Assembly (NCBI GenBank): GCA_015847255.1
Contig: JADLZK010009181.1
Span: 744,001 to 808,000, forward strand
Length of the DNA stretch: 64,000 nucleotides
Direction: 5' to 3'
DNA from: Hyparrhenia diplandra
Taxonomy: Eukaryota; Streptophyta; Magnoliopsida; Poales; Poaceae
In this document: positions 1 to 12,100 of the stretch, piece after piece
How the letters are laid out: each line of letters opens with the position of its first letter
How positions within the stretch are numbered: position 1 is the stretch's first letter
Notes under the pieces: model-generated
What the model saw: the letters and a program-made list of their open reading frames with translations, nothing else
Databases searched by the model: none
Told to the model about the DNA's origin: nothing
Translations under genes and position numbers: made by a program

Positions 1-459
1 TTGCGGGGAGGCGTGTTCACTGAGAAGGATGGCCCGGAGGAGAAGCAACCGAGACCATCGACCATTCATATATTAGTCTCTCTTGTATAGTTGTTAGTGC
101 CCTAGGAGGCAAGAAGACGTGAAGCCTGACCGGTGGCACATGGTTGCCCTGAATGTGAACAAGATATTAAGTTTCATCCGGTGTCATGGAGATGCCTTTT
201 AATAATTCTTATTATCTTATTAAATTATTAGTGTTGTTCATGTATTTGTGTTTGAATTTTCAAATCTGAAACTTGTGTGCCAAATCCAAGTCGGCTAAGG
301 CGGCATTTGAAATGTTCATCTAGATGGTTGTCTATGTAAGATACATATGCAGTAGCTCAAAAGGATTTGAACCTATCCTTTTTTTTGGCTTGGTGCGATA
401 TCTTTGTTTTAACTAAGATAACTCTCGATTACTTTGTGTGTGAGCATGGCATATTTTGG
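1..459. other. Left flank, unassigned
   Basis: No recognisable gene. A short plus-strand frame with ATG at 140 and TAA at 200-202 could be the last exon of something lying left of the window, because the sequence turns AT-rich straight after the stop. I cannot assign it to a family. A 101-codon frame at 367-672 runs into the tandem repeat that follows and is not a credible gene. Confidence 0.3.
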
Positions 460-1710
460 CTCCCAAAACACAACAAAAAGTTTGAGATGATTTTGAGAAA
501 GTGGTACTACACATCTCACACTACCATGGGCATCTCTCACCTAGTAACTAGAACATGTGTGAGAGATGTGGGCCATTGTGAGGATGTGCAACAAAATGAA
601 TTGACTCGTTTTTTTTGTCAACATGCTACCATGCAAATTTTAGATTTTTTTATCTTGATTTTGGTATTTTAACATTTTTTCTTGAGTAAATCAACTAATA
701 ATCACAATAAAGTTAAACTTGGCCTAAAAATTGCACAAGCGCACACAACACAACAGTTTGGTTCTATAGACACCCCAAAAAAGTTTGAGATGATTTTGAG
801 AAAGTGGTACTACACATCTCAAACTAGCATACGAAAGCATCTGTCACCTAGCGACTAGAACATGTGAGAGAGATGTGGGCCATTGTGAGGATGTGCAACA
901 ACACTTTCTTAGAATCAACTCAATTTTTTTTTTTGTCAACATGATACACCAAAATGAGGTGTTCATGCAAATTTTTAGATTGTTTTACCTTGATTTTGGT
1001 ATTTTAACATTTTTCTTGAGTAAATCAACAAATAATTACAATAATTGGTAAACTTGGTCTAAAAATTAAACAAATTCATACAACACCATAGTTTGGTTCC
1101 ATAGACACCCCAAAAAAAAGTTTGAGATGATTTTGAGAAAGTGGTACTACACATCTCAAACTAGCATGAGTATCTTTCACTAAGTGATACAAACATTTGT
1201 GTGAGATTTGGGTCATCGTGAGGATGTGTAGCAACACTTTGTCGGAATCGTCTCATAATTTTTTTGTTAACATGCTACACCAAAAAGGAGGTGTCCATAA
1301 AAATTTCAGATTTTTTACCGTGATTTTGGTATTTTTAAACATTTTTCTTGACTAAATCAACAAATAATCACAATAATAGGTACACTTGGTCTAAAAATTG
1401 CACAAATGCACACAATATCATAGGTTGGCTCCATAGACACCACAAAAAAGTTTGAGATGATTTTGAGAAAGTGCTACTACACATCTCAAACTAGCATGAG
1501 CATCTCTCACCTATAGAGTAGAACATGTGAGAGAGATGAGGGCCATTGTGAGGATGTGCAACAACACTTTCTTAGAATTGACTCAGATTTTTTTGTCAAC
1601 ATGCTACACCAAAAGGAGGTGTCCATGCAAATTTTTAGTTTTTTTACCTTGATTTTTGGTATTTTAACATTTTTCTTGAGTAAATCAACAAATAATCACA
1701 ATAATATTTG
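460..1710. repeat. Tandem repeat of ~300-350 bp, four units
   Basis: The phrase tttgagatgattttgagaaa recurs at 481, 784, 1131 and 1451, giving spacings of 303, 347 and 320 bp. Each copy is followed by a stretch on actacacatctca, by an agatgtgggccattgtgagg-like block, and by cttgagtaaatcaac. Units differ by small indels and substitutions. Unit length and AT content fit a plant satellite or a decayed local array. I do not recognise it as a named satellite. No coding potential is credible. Confidence 0.85.
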
Positions 1711-2439
1711 AATTATATACATGTTCGAAACAAAATAAACAATTGTGGCCCTAAGTGTGGGACACACGAAAACTCAAGGAAAAAAGAGATTGGCGCTGAC
1801 CTTCCCAAACTTAGGCACCAAAAACAAATAAAAAAAATCAAAACTTCCCAAATTTGAAAGTGGCGCCATTTTTACCTCCGAAATTTTTTTTTTAGCAAGC
1901 GCCAAGCTATCGCGCCCCCATGAGGCCGGCGTTTTTAGCTTACGCTTATAATGACACTCTTCGTATTCCCTCCCTAATCCCCTTGCAAAACCAATCTAGA
2001 ACTCGGTTAGCTAGGGTTAGCGCCGCCGCCCACCACCCGGCATCCTCCTTCCACCACTCCGTCGACGGGATGCCCTCGTCGGCGAGGCGGCAAGGAGGAC
2101 AATCGGGGATGATAACGGCTGCACACACCCGCATCGTCGTCGGTCATGATAAGAGCGATGCCTAGGGCGTCGGCATCGCTCTTTGGGTCACCTTCGTCCC
2201 AAATAGCATCACACGCGAGGTCGAGGCGCAGAAGATGCGGCGGCGATAGCCAAGATCCACCGAAACTTTTCGACCCACGTCTCGGGAAGAGACCGACAAC
2301 GGTACACGCTATTATGTTTTGGTCGGATGATTCTCTGCTAGTGCTACGTTTTTCTTTTTTGATGAAATCTGCTAGTTCTACGTATACCCTATATTACATG
2401 CTTTTGTGCTCGCGTTTTTAATTAAAATGTCATCGCCGT
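1711..2439. other. GC-rich gene-like flank of T1
   Basis: After an AT-rich lead the sequence becomes GC-rich at about 1890-2300. It contains ctagggttagcgccgccgcc near 2010, a composition typical of grass 5' leaders. Open frames are 91 codons or shorter and overlap on both strands, so no product is called. It could be a fragment of a host gene or a captured gene piece interrupted by T1 at 2440. Nothing here matches the sequence just right of T1 in an obvious way. Confidence 0.3.
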
Positions 2440-3323
2440 TGTTGGAGTAGCCCCAAAGCGAGGCTACCCTGGTTGGACTAATCGCCCAACTATTTGGAGA
2501 TAGCACCTTGGCGTCACGCCAACTATATCTCTCTTCTATTAATTCTCTGTCCCTCTTTACAATGCCCCCTTGAAGTCTATTTATAGTCCGTAGACTTTTA
2601 CAATCCCGATTATGTCCTCCTACCAACCCCTAACCCTTGGCGCGCCCCGCCAAGGACCGGGGGGGACAGCGTGGTCTTTTTCCGCCTTGCGATCCCGCCT
2701 ACCCTCGGGGTCACGATGTTGGACCGCAGTACTGCGAACAAAGGCGATGGGGTTTCGTCAATCGGACCCTCGGTCTGGCGGCGGCGACCCTCCCGACTCT
2801 CTCGCCCGGCGGGGCACAAACCAAAGCCGCGTCATTCTCGACCCGGCCGTCGGCACTGCGCCCGGCGCGACTTCCCGGCGCTCCCGGCCGGATGCCCTCG
2901 GCATTCGACGCACGGAGACCGAAAGGCGCGCATTCGGTATGCGCCCTCGCATCGACCTCTGCTGGCGAAGGCGGCGACAATCGACTGTGGCCTTTACAAG
3001 TCCGCCGTCCGCCGAGAGCAGCGTGACATTCGACCTTCCAGCCGACGCCATGGCTTTCGTCTTCACAGCTTCTTGCTCCCGCGGTCAAATCCCTGACCGT
3101 CGGGTGTTTGCCCGGCTGCCTCGGCCAAAAAGCCGCTTCCGTCAGTCTTGCGAGACCTCGTGACTATCAGGGCCGTCACCTTCACCATTGAGTTCGCTAC
3201 GGCGCCGACCCGAATCTAAAGCATTCGACCCCTCAAGGCCGAATCTGTGTCTTTCGTATCATCTCGGACTGTGGCCAGCGGACCGACCATAGGGGGTGGG
3301 CAGGTTTCGCCCTCCCCCCAGCG
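2440..3323 (-). repeat. T1 3' LTR
   Basis: On the plus strand it begins tgttggagtagccccaaag and ends near ccctccccccagcg; the copy at 14657-15548 matches along its whole length with many small indels. The element-sense start is next to a purine-rich tract at 3324-3339. The exact outer bases are uncertain by about 3 bp, because the expected terminal CA appears as CG. Confidence 0.88.
2577..2586 (-). promoter_or_regulatory. TATA box of T1 3' LTR
   Basis: Plus-strand ctatttatag reads ctataaatag in element sense. The same box is found at 14800-14809 in the 5' LTR, at the same offset, which fits the core promoter of the LTR. Confidence 0.6.
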
Positions 3324-3339
3324 GTAGCCCCTCGAGGCC
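3324..3339 (-). other. T1 polypurine tract
   Basis: In element sense this reads ggcctcgaggggctac immediately before the 3' LTR. It is purine-rich and sits where plus-strand DNA synthesis is primed in LTR elements. Confidence 0.55.
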
Positions 3340-3587
3340 AAGGATGAGGCCCCTCCGGCCTCCCCTTGGAATCGACCTTTCGATCCTCAAGAAACCCCCT
3401 CGATACCGAAAGCACGGGAGAAAGTTTATTACGGTGAGGGTACAAAGGTTGTTTACTCGTAATTATATATCTTTTTATTATATTTTTGTTTTTATTATTG
3501 TTTATGCGAGAAGTCGAAGCAGCGCCTTCTCGGGTTGAGCGTCGAGGTGACGAATGGGACATGGCCTCGGGCTGCGTGCCGTTTTTT

Positions 3588-3839
3588 CCTTTATAAGGGG
3601 GTGCGGGGCGGGTTGATGAAGCTCCCCGGCTCATTTGTCTCCCGACACACCAGGCCTTCCGGTGCTCGAGCTTCTAAGCTTTCGGCCATACGCTTTTCGG
3701 TGTTCGAAGGCTTTCGGCTAGCTTCTTCTCCAAGTAAGTCTCTTGTTTTTCGATTCGGTTGAGTTGGGCGCCCATTTTTTTTTATTTTGGGTTTCGTCAT
3801 TTTTCCGTTTTTGTATTCTAGGTTTGTTGATTCGGTAGA
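3588..3839 (+). promoter_or_regulatory. Promoter, leader and leader intron of the T1 antisense gene
   Basis: A TATA-like cctttataagg lies at 3588-3598, followed by a pyrimidine-rich leader without ATG in good context. A splice donor (caa|gtaagt, 3734) and a T-rich acceptor (tattctag, ending 3821) define an 88-bp leader intron, and the ATG follows at 3840. All elements are on the plus strand, opposite to T1 gag-pol. They are close to the 3' LTR but outside it, so this looks like a separate promoter, not the LTR promoter. Confidence 0.55.
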
Positions 3840-6816
3840 ATGTCGGGTTCGGCGCCGGGGTCCGGCTCTTCGTCGAAGAGCTCGGGTCCACCGGCCGACT
3901 CATCGGTTGGATCCGGCCGCGAGAAAATGTGATCACGCGCGGCCTCTTCAAAGCATCAACCCCGACTGTTTTCTAGCGGCGGTGAAGAGGGGGTCGAATC
4001 GATAGTCCGACCGGCCCCCCTATTAATGTTGAGGTTGAGACGGATGTTGACATCGAAGGGTCTCTGTTGGAGGAAGCGTTGTGAGAGCTGAGCCAGACCT
4101 TTCGGCGCAGCGAGCGAGGATTCGTTTGGAGCCCCGGAAGGATCGGATGACAAAAGCTTCTCTATCGCCGAGGGTTCGGCGAGAATCCGAGGGCCTTCGG
4201 CTCGTCGTGAGGTGTATTGGGCCGGGCCTCACGGCGTCCGCGAAGGGGTTTTAGATGAGTATGTTCGGAAAGGATTGATGGATCGGGAAACGAGGTTCTT
4301 TGTGCGGGGCTCCAACCGAGGAGATAGAGTCCCGAATCCCAAGTCGGAGAGAGGCTCTTGTTTTTAAGGATTATTTCAAGGCTGGGTTTCGATGCGCCTT
4401 GCGAGGACACGTTTATTGGTGGTGTCCTTGACCGCTTCGACCTCTGACTCCATCATTTGACACCGAATGCCTTTCGGCGCTGGGGGCTTTCGTTTGGGCC
4501 ATGAAAATGATGGGAGCCCCCTCAATGTCGACACATTCGTTCAATACTATGCGCTCCACAAGAAACCCGAAGCAGATCCGGGATGTTAGGACCAAGGACC
4601 TTTGCAATGTACAATTTGGAGGTTACACCTTCATTCCGAAGGGGTAGCCGTCGTGATCGCTCTGGATTACGCAACAAATGGGACGAGATGGACACAATTA
4701 CGGTTTCTGGCGTGTTAGTGCCGGGAATGAGGTTGAATCTTCCACATCCGGCCTTCGATGAGCGGTGTTCTCGAGAGCGAATGGTTCCCCTTCGTGCTAA
4801 ATGCCATGCACCTTTCTTCGAGAATGCGGATGGTGATGCGGAAGCTTCTGTTTGGCATTCCTTGCGACCTCGCGAGGCGAGCACCCGTGACTTGGTTGAA
4901 GAATGGGTAGCTATGGGTGTTCGGCCATTAAGTTACGGGTGAGATTCGTCATCGATCCTCCGATCTATGGTTATGAAGCGAATCTGTTCATTTGTCATGC
5001 CTCCACGTTTCCACTTTCGAAGAAGGTGTTCTTGGAGTATGTGATTGGCAAACCGATGCCGTTTTAGGGGCGGTCGGAAAGCGTGAGTCTGAAATGGCGC
5101 AAGAGATTATCGGGGAGAATGCCGGATCAATAGGGTCCTTGATGTCATGCGGGTGCCCTATCTGCTTTCGGTGACTCCGGCCGAGGCTAGAAATTTGAAA
5201 AGGCTGCGCGAAAGGCGACCTTCAGCGGGAAAGCTATCGATCAAGGTCGGCTCCCCTCGAGAGGGTGAAGAGGCGAAAATGTCTCATCGGAGGCCGAAGA
5301 GCACGAGGGCGTCAGGTAGGTCGAGACACGGCTAAGGTTCTGGTTTTACGTGGCGGAAGGTTACATTCGGCCCGAACCGTCTGTTTGGTGTTGTTACTTC
5401 AGCCTCGGTATAACGCCTTGTTCTTAGGTTTTTCGATACTAGCTTAGGTGATTGGCTTAGTTAGCTTCCGGCCTATGAGGTTGACTTATAAATGTTGTCA
5501 GCGATAGATATTAGGTGTTTCGTGCGAGGTCATCTCCAGCGACTCGGACGAGATGGTGGCAAAGGCTGTGAAGGATCCGACCTCGTCAGGCCCTACCTTC
5601 GCGGTAGGTGTAGCGGCCCTCGTGATGGTGCCCATGACTGCGAATCTTTGCGGCTGCGCGAAAAGCATAAGTCGAACAAAGGCCCCCCTGTTTCGGCTAG
5701 CGCTCCCCCTTTCTTCTCCGACACGAAGGCTACCGGGTAAGTCTCGGTTCTACTAGGGGAGTTTCGTCAAGACTTCCGGCCTTTATAAGGATTGCCTATT
5801 CGGCCATGGTTTCCTCTCTCTCGGAAGCACTTCTAGTGACTTTAGGGAGCCCGTTGTGTACTCGGGTTTAGCTCCCCGAGGAGATGAGCCCCCAAAGAGA
5901 GAAGACTTACAAGCTTGCTTTCATTGTCTAGGAGCGGATTCGGATGCTTTCAGTGGTGGCGGCGTGGACCGCGCTCTGCCCCTTCTTCCCCACGAGGGGG
6001 CGGTCGGGTTCGGCATGGAGTGCTCCTCCTCCTTCATTGCTCCTCAAACCGAAAAGGGCTGAAGAGCGAACGCCGCATTTGCTCCTTGATGCCCTTAACT
6101 TCTATGCCTCTTGGGGTGGGTTGCGTTTTCGCCCCTAATTTTCGAATGTATGTTTCCCACTATTTGCTTACTCATATTGTATCGTTGTTCTCTTTTGCGA
6201 GTCTATCTTTGGTGGCTCGAACCCTAGAGAAGAAATTTCACGGGCGGGGGAGCAAGGCCCTCGGGAGAAGGCCAAAGGCGAAAGCTTTGGCCAAGACTTT
6301 GAAGGCGGTGAAGACCGAGGAAGTCGAAGGCGAGTCTCGGGCGAAAAAAGGCGAAAAAAGGTCTGGCGAGTTGGGCGAGGAAGTGCGCGCGACTGGAGGC
6401 GGGGTTTGAAGCGAAGGAAGGCCCACCGATCAATTTCTCATGCCTTAGAGCATGAGGCGAAGGGTGGTGTTTCGGCTCTGCGGCGGCGGTTGGCCTCGCC
6501 GGTGATGAGTCGCCCGCCAGGGCTAGGCCATAGGGAAAGGCTTACGTGGCTTGTGCGGGGAGATTCGTGGTCTTTACGACCGGGTGGACACGGTAGAGGC
6601 TATGCCTCTTTGGAGACCATCGGGCGTTTGGCTTTCATGCACGCGAGCTCGGGTGCCCCATATGGGGCTGTGGAGCCTAAGGAGGATCCGCCGCCCTATT
6701 GGAAGACCCCAGCGAGAGGTGCTCCCGTGGCCGGCAAGTTTTACGAAGAGTTACGGCGGAAGGGGCGGAAGGGACCTTGCTTTGTTCGTCTTTGCGAATC
6801 GAGCCGGTCGGTTTAA
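3840..6816 (+). pseudogene. T1 antisense ORF, PF04195-like (putative gypsy-type transposon protein)
   Basis: The frame starts at ATG 3840 with a Ser/Gly-rich N-terminus (MSGSAPGSGSSSKSSG) and can be followed, with several frameshifts and stops, to a TAA at 6814-6816. The recognisable core is at 4360-5050: a DYFKAGF-like stretch, then LGAFVWAMKMMGAP, STRNPKQIRDVRTKDLCNVQ and FGGYTFIPKG. From memory this is the pattern of the grass protein family annotated as putative gypsy-type transposon (PF04195). A Lys/Glu-rich region (6230-6410) looks like the charged, coiled-coil C-terminal part. In Tat elements such ORFs lie between integrase and the 3' LTR on the opposite strand, as here. Function is unknown. 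Codon positions are GC-rich, unlike T1 pol. The breaks may be decay or sequencing indels. Confidence 0.6.
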
Positions 6817-8999
6817 TTCTTTTTTCTTGCTTCTTTGAAAATCTTTTTGGCTTTTGTCATTTTTCTTGGCGAATGTTTTGGTTTCGTTTTTTGAATGCCG
6901 AATGCGAAGAAGAAGGAAGAGATTCGTGCAAAGGTGCATCGTTCATCGAGAGCGAGATGCGGAACCCTCATGAGGAAGCGGCGGCCCCTCTGCGGGGCGG
7001 AAGCCCTCTGTGCAAGGCAATGCGGATCGGCGGCAATAGGGTAGATGATGCTTGAGAGATTCTTGATTCGGCCGTGTTGGCCTAAGAATTTGTAATGACT
7101 TGTGGTTAAACTCATGTTAAATCTTTTGGCGGGTTCAGGAGGGGACCTCGGTTTTATGGGAGACTTGTTTCCTTTAAATGTTGGCGTGGCCAGTTCGGCG
7201 TTAGCGGTGCCGTGGCTTAGGGCTCGGGAAAATTACTGCGGTAGGATGAGCGACTTTTTACTTCTCGTCGTCGGAGGCTTATTCGTCGCGGTCAGCGAAT
7301 GCTTGATTTTTGGAGCACTTTTCGTTCCTTCGACTAGCGAGGAAGAATTTGGTTCGCGGTATTTTACTTGAGCCGAAAGTCGAGGTAAAAGAGGAACTTT
7401 GTTGAGCTTTGGCTCCTAGGTATAGGTATTGTTCTGTAAGGATCTCGAATTTTGGACTAGCCATGTACATGGCGTCTTTGTTTCTTTTGAGTATATATGG
7501 GGTCGCTTTCGGCTTGGATTGTTTTTGTTTCGTCGGAAAAATAGTCTTATCAAGAACCCCCCCCCTTTGCGAGGAAACGAAAGTAGTATGCTTTGCGAAA
7601 GTGATTTTAACTCTTAGGCATTGTACATGTGTTGTATATATAGACATGGTCTTACATATCTTGTTCATTCGGCCATCTTGGAGCTCTGACTTTCTCTTTT
7701 CTCCTAGCTAGCTGGTACATGCGGCCAAGAGTGGATATTCGAGCCCTACGTTTCGAGGCTGGAATTGTCGGCGACATTGTTGCGTGGTCGGGCTAGGGCC
7801 GAATGTCTCGTGTTTCGTCCTTTAATGCGCCCACCTTCTTGTATACTCGAGCATCTTCGATATTGCCCTTGTCATGCCGAAGGGGATGAACTCGTGCAAT
7901 GGAGAATGCTGTTCTAGGTTATACCAGAGCATTCGGCGCTTCAGATTTCTGATGTTCAAGTGGGTTGAGCTAGTGTTTTGCTGAAACCCAGATATTTTCG
8001 ACCACCTTGAGTAATCATAGATATGCCTGAGGTGGTCGAAACGCTTTCTGCGCAACTCTTTCTTAGGTAGACCTTAGGGTTTCCTCGTGGTAAAGTTGTC
8101 TTTCGACAAGCTTTTTTATGACAGCATCTTGTGGGCATGCTGCCAGAACCACTCACTATTCAGCTGTTTCCCCCTATTTGGCCGAATGTTGGCTATCCTT
8201 TCCTGATCCCTCTCAATCCTAATGAACCTAAGCTCTTCTTGAGCTATGACCCTTGTGTTGCTCTTGATGGCTAACTAAGGATACTCTCTTAACAGCTTGC
8301 GGCTGTTTTTCAGAGGGGTATGTGACCTTGGGGTCCTGTTTTATAGTGGTTTTTTTAGCTGTCCTTGTCATATCTTGGGCTTTTATTGCCCACGATTGCC
8401 CGAGGATATGGCACGAGGAGGTGTGTTGTGATGCATCCTTTATTAAATGAAGGCACCTACTTTGTCCTTTTTATGGACTTTTTAATGATTGTTTGCTTTA
8501 GTGGATGCTTTTGGCGAGGGCCAAAGCTGCTCCTTTTGCGGGTTTCACCGCTAATTATTTCGTATTTGACTTTCTAGTCAATTTTTCGGATGTTTTGGGC
8601 TTTTTGCCTCGGTTTTTGTATTTGGAAGTTGTCACTTTCGGACTCCCTCCTGACTTTCGGTCCTTTTCGACCTTAGTCTTTCGGCTTTTATGCCTTGGTT
8701 TGCTGATCTCTTCAGCATATACCTATTTCGGGCATGAGTTTTGCGAATATGTCAAGTGTGACTTAGTCACCTCTTGCTTTTCGGCTCTTTTGTCTTAACA
8801 AAAAGTGAATGGGGGAAGAAACCTTTTAAGGGGTTTATGATTTCATGTTTCCAAGTTGCCTCATTAAAAAACCTCACACCCTCGAAAGGGCTTCCCCTGT
8901 GAGGAAAAAGAGCGCAACCCAGTGTTGTTTCGTACCTTAATTCTTACAAACCATGACAAAGAAAAAAGAAAATTACAACTCCTGTTCGAGGAGCATTCG
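6817..8999. other. T1 region between antisense gene and integrase
   Basis: About 2.2 kb without a supported gene. The first few hundred bases after 6816 are T-rich and may be the 3' untranslated part of the antisense gene. The stretch 7100-8800 keeps the GC and codon texture of degraded coding sequence but has no frame I recognise. At 8858-8920 the sequence cctcattaaaaaacctcacacc precedes the integrase end. Confidence 0.4.
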
Positions 9000-10130
9000 T
9001 CACGCGTAGAACCGACGGAGGTTGTCCGCGTTCCATGTGTGAGTGGTTTCGTCGCCTTCTTCTGTCTTGAGCCGAAACACGCCGGGCTTGACCATGCTTG
9101 AGACGACGAAAGGTCCGTACCATTGCGATTGCAGCTTGCCTTGCTTGTCCGCATGGCGCATCAGGACGAGGTCGCCCGGGTAGATATTCTTGCGAGTACT
9201 TTCTTGTCCCGCCAGACTTTGGGTCTCCTTGTGGTAGTTGTCGAGGTTTTTGCCGCTGTAACTTTCGGAATTCAGATGTGTCGGCATCTACAAACCTTTG
9301 AACTTCGTTACATCAGCTATTTGTGCAATGCGAAGCGAGCCGAGCCTCGAGCTCTTCAGGCGTTATGGCTTCTTCCCCGTAAAGGAGGCGAAATGGGGTG
9401 AATCCAGTGGCTCGGCACTTGGAGATGTTGTGGCCCCAAACCGCAACGGTCATTTCGGCTGGCCATTTTCCTTTGCTTGCGTCCCATAGAGACTTGGAGA
9501 CGGCGGAGAAGATTAGACCGTTGGCTTTTTCGACGGCGCCATTGCTTTGTGGGTGATAGGCCCGATCTTAAAAGTCGGTTTGATTGAAAGCTCCTCTCGC
9601 GAAGTTCGAAAGTCGGTTGAGTCGAGCGCTTGCCGTTATCTCTGATTATGTAAGATGGGACCCCGAAGCGACAGATTATACGTTGCGGATAAAGGCGTCG
9701 GGGTTGCCGAGGTGATTACGGCGGAGGTCTTGCTTCTATCCACTTAGTGAAATATTCAAGTGCCACGGCTGCGAATCTCACGCTACGGAGCGGTCGGTAG
9801 TGGCCCTACTATGTCCACTCCCCACCGTTGGGCGGCCCGGTAGGTACTATCGACTTTGTGGGGTTGGATGGTGCATTTTGCTTCTTGGCGAACATTTGAC
9901 GGCTTTCGCATGTCCTTACCGGTTGCTTTGCATCTTTCTGCTGAAGGCGGTAGAACCCTTGTCTCATTGCTCTATGGGTATTTCGTGAGGCCCTCTATGT
10001 GCTCCGCACATTCCTCCATGGATTTCGTCCAGGAGCTTTCGTCCTTCTTCTGTGCTGATGCATTTGAGCTTTGGTGCTACAATACCGTCTTTGTATAGCT
10101 CACCTCTTATGATGGAGTAGTGCTTGGTTC
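9000..10130 (-). pseudogene. T1 integrase
   Basis: The C-terminal part (9000-9287) is open and has the pattern GDLVLMRHADKQGKLQSQWY followed by GPFVV and a short tail ending NLRRFYA, typical of the GPY/F region at the end of gypsy integrases. Upstream, minus-strand reading at 9390-9590 gives YHPQSNGAVEKANG, the region around the catalytic glutamate of the DDE core, then FTPFRLLYGEEAITPEE. A degraded zinc-binding (HHCC) region with GGMCGAHRG is at 9960-10060. Frameshifts separate these parts. The enzyme would insert the cDNA into chromosomes; this copy cannot be made as one protein as read. Confidence 0.8.
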
Positions 10131-10360
10131 ATGACTCCATTCGTTGTTGTTCATGCTTGGAGTGCGGTTCGAATGTTCTGTCGGGAATGCGAATATCGGG
10201 CTCCTCAATCATGACTTGCGATGGCGTGGATGGACCTTGGTTTCTCCTCCTCTTCTCTCGATTTCCTTGGTCGAAAGCTGTTGGAAGAACACATCCGGAG
10301 GGGTCGGAATGCCAAGCGGTTTGCTTTTTGCCCGGCTCGTCGGCTTCTCTGTTTTTCATT

Positions 10361-10960
10361 TCATGGTATGTACTTTATGGAGAAACCCGGTGAAATGCTT
10401 CTCCATTGCCCCTTTGCTTGTAAGTATCGACTAGGACCGGCTCCACGGCCGTGTACTTTTTCACAGTGGCCGCTTACTACCTGCGAGTCAGTGCGAATGA
10501 TGCATCTCTTAACACCCATTGCTCTTAGCTTACGGAGTGCTAGTAGTCTTGCTTCATATTCGGCCGTATTGTTGGTCTTTGGTGAAGCGTAATCCGGCCG
10601 CATATCTAACGGATGGACCTTCTTTGTGGTGTTAGTATGGCGAAACCCGGCCCCTTTGTCGCACCATGCTCGTCACAATAAGCGATCCGGATAGGTTCGT
10701 CAAAAGCGATTGGGTTTCCTTCGGCTGCCGGAGTCCAATCTGCTATGAAGTCCGCGATTGCTTGGGACTTTATGGCTGATCTATGCTTTCGAAGTCAATT
10801 ACGAACTCATTTAGCTCTGCGGCCCATTTACCTACCCTTCCCACGGCTTTCTTTGTTTTTTGAGAAGGGCTTCGGAGCTGAGAAGAAACAACCCGAATCT
10901 TGTGTGCACGAAAGTAATGCCTCAACTTTTCGACACCATTAGGACCGTGTAAGCTATCTT
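10361..10960 (-). pseudogene. T1 RNase H region
   Basis: The open frame 10361-10603 reads NNTAEYEARLLALRKLRAMG then IIRTDSQVVSG. This is the E and D motif region of the archaeal-type RNase H that Tat elements carry in addition to the ordinary gypsy RNase H. Just upstream, another frame gives KSQAIADFIADWTP, the linker between the two RNase H domains in Tat elements. The first RNase H is hard to follow because of indels. Confidence 0.7.
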
Positions 10961-11370
10961 CTCTAGTTTCGAGTAGTTAAGCTTTAGGCTGGCGAGAGGG
11001 CTTCGGATACATAGTAGATAGGAAACCGCTTAAGCTTGTTGTCCCTGCTCTTTCTCTTCAACGAGGACGGGCGCTCACCGCGAGCGGGCGATCTTTGCTA
11101 AGTAAAGCAATAATACTGCCTTTGGTGATGGTTTCGTCATGGTCGTTAGGTTGGTGAGGTAATCTTTCAGGTCTTGGAAGGCTTTTTGCTGTTCCGGTCC
11201 CCATTCGAAATCCGTGCTATCCTTTAGCACCTTGAAGAAAGGTAAGCCCTTTTTCGGCGATCTAGAGATAAACCGCTAAGAGTCGCTAGTCGGCCGGTGA
11301 GCCTACGGACTTTCTTTTGGTGTCAGGAGGTTTCATATCTATGATTGCTGCGATCTTATTGGATTCGCTT

Positions 11371-12100
11371 CTATGCCCTCGGCGGCGAAACTAAACAACC
11401 TAACATCTTACCTTTGGTGATGCCGAAAATGCATTTTTCGGGTTTAACTCGAGCCCGCTCCGCCTTAAATTTCGCGAAGGTTTCCTTTAGGTCGTGATAA
11501 TGCGAATCTTTCGAGTTCTTGATAACTACTATATCATCTACGTATGTCACAAGATTCTTCTTTTTCTTACGTTCTTTAAACACTTCGTCCGACATTACGG
11601 AGAAAGTAGATCCGGCATTCCTCGGGCCTTCGGCATTCGCTTGAAACAATAAGTCCCTCTGGGGTGATGAAGCTTGTCTTCTCCTCGTCCTCCGGGTTCG
11701 GATGTATCGATGATATCCGGAGCTTGATCGAGTAGACTCATTCTTTCGCGACACGAGGCCAAGTCGATCGGGGTGTCTATTGGGGGAGAGGATATGGGTC
11801 TTTTGGACATGCCTTGTTTAGATCGGTGAAGTCCACACACATTCGCCATTTCTTGACGTCGGGGTCGGATGTCTTCTTCGAACCATGACTACGTTAGCTA
11901 ACCATTCGGGATATTGAAGCTGGTGCGATTACTCCTGCGTCCGAAAGTCTACGGACTTGGTGCCGGCTGGCGCTTCTTTCTTCGGATAGTTTCCTCAGCC
12001 GTTGTTTCTTAGGCTTCACTTTGTTGCTACTACACTTAAGTTGTCTTTGAGCTAAGTTTCGCTTACTCCTTTTAGATCCTCGGTGACCAAGCGAAAACAT
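11371..12100 (-). pseudogene. T1 reverse transcriptase
   Basis: Three overlapping minus-strand frames together make an RT. The N-terminal part (11894-12100) has the basic stretch KPKKQRLRKLSEERS and LSDAGVIAPA. The middle (11595-11849) has the palm region IDTPIDLASCRERMSLLD. The C-terminal part (11371-11754) has the catalytic box TYVDDIVV, encoded at about 11530-11550, then LKETFAKFKAERARVKPEKC. YVDD is intact. At least two frameshifts break the domain. It is a Ty3/gypsy-type RT by its order and motifs. Confidence 0.85.

Noticed and set aside
2146..2421. 91-codon frame before T1 as host gene
   Set aside because: No conserved motif and poor codon pattern; kept only as a gene-like flank.
2612..3163. 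183-codon plus frame and overlapping frames in the T1 LTR
   Set aside because: Within an LTR, GC-rich, open on several frames and both strands; the other LTR copy breaks the same frames.
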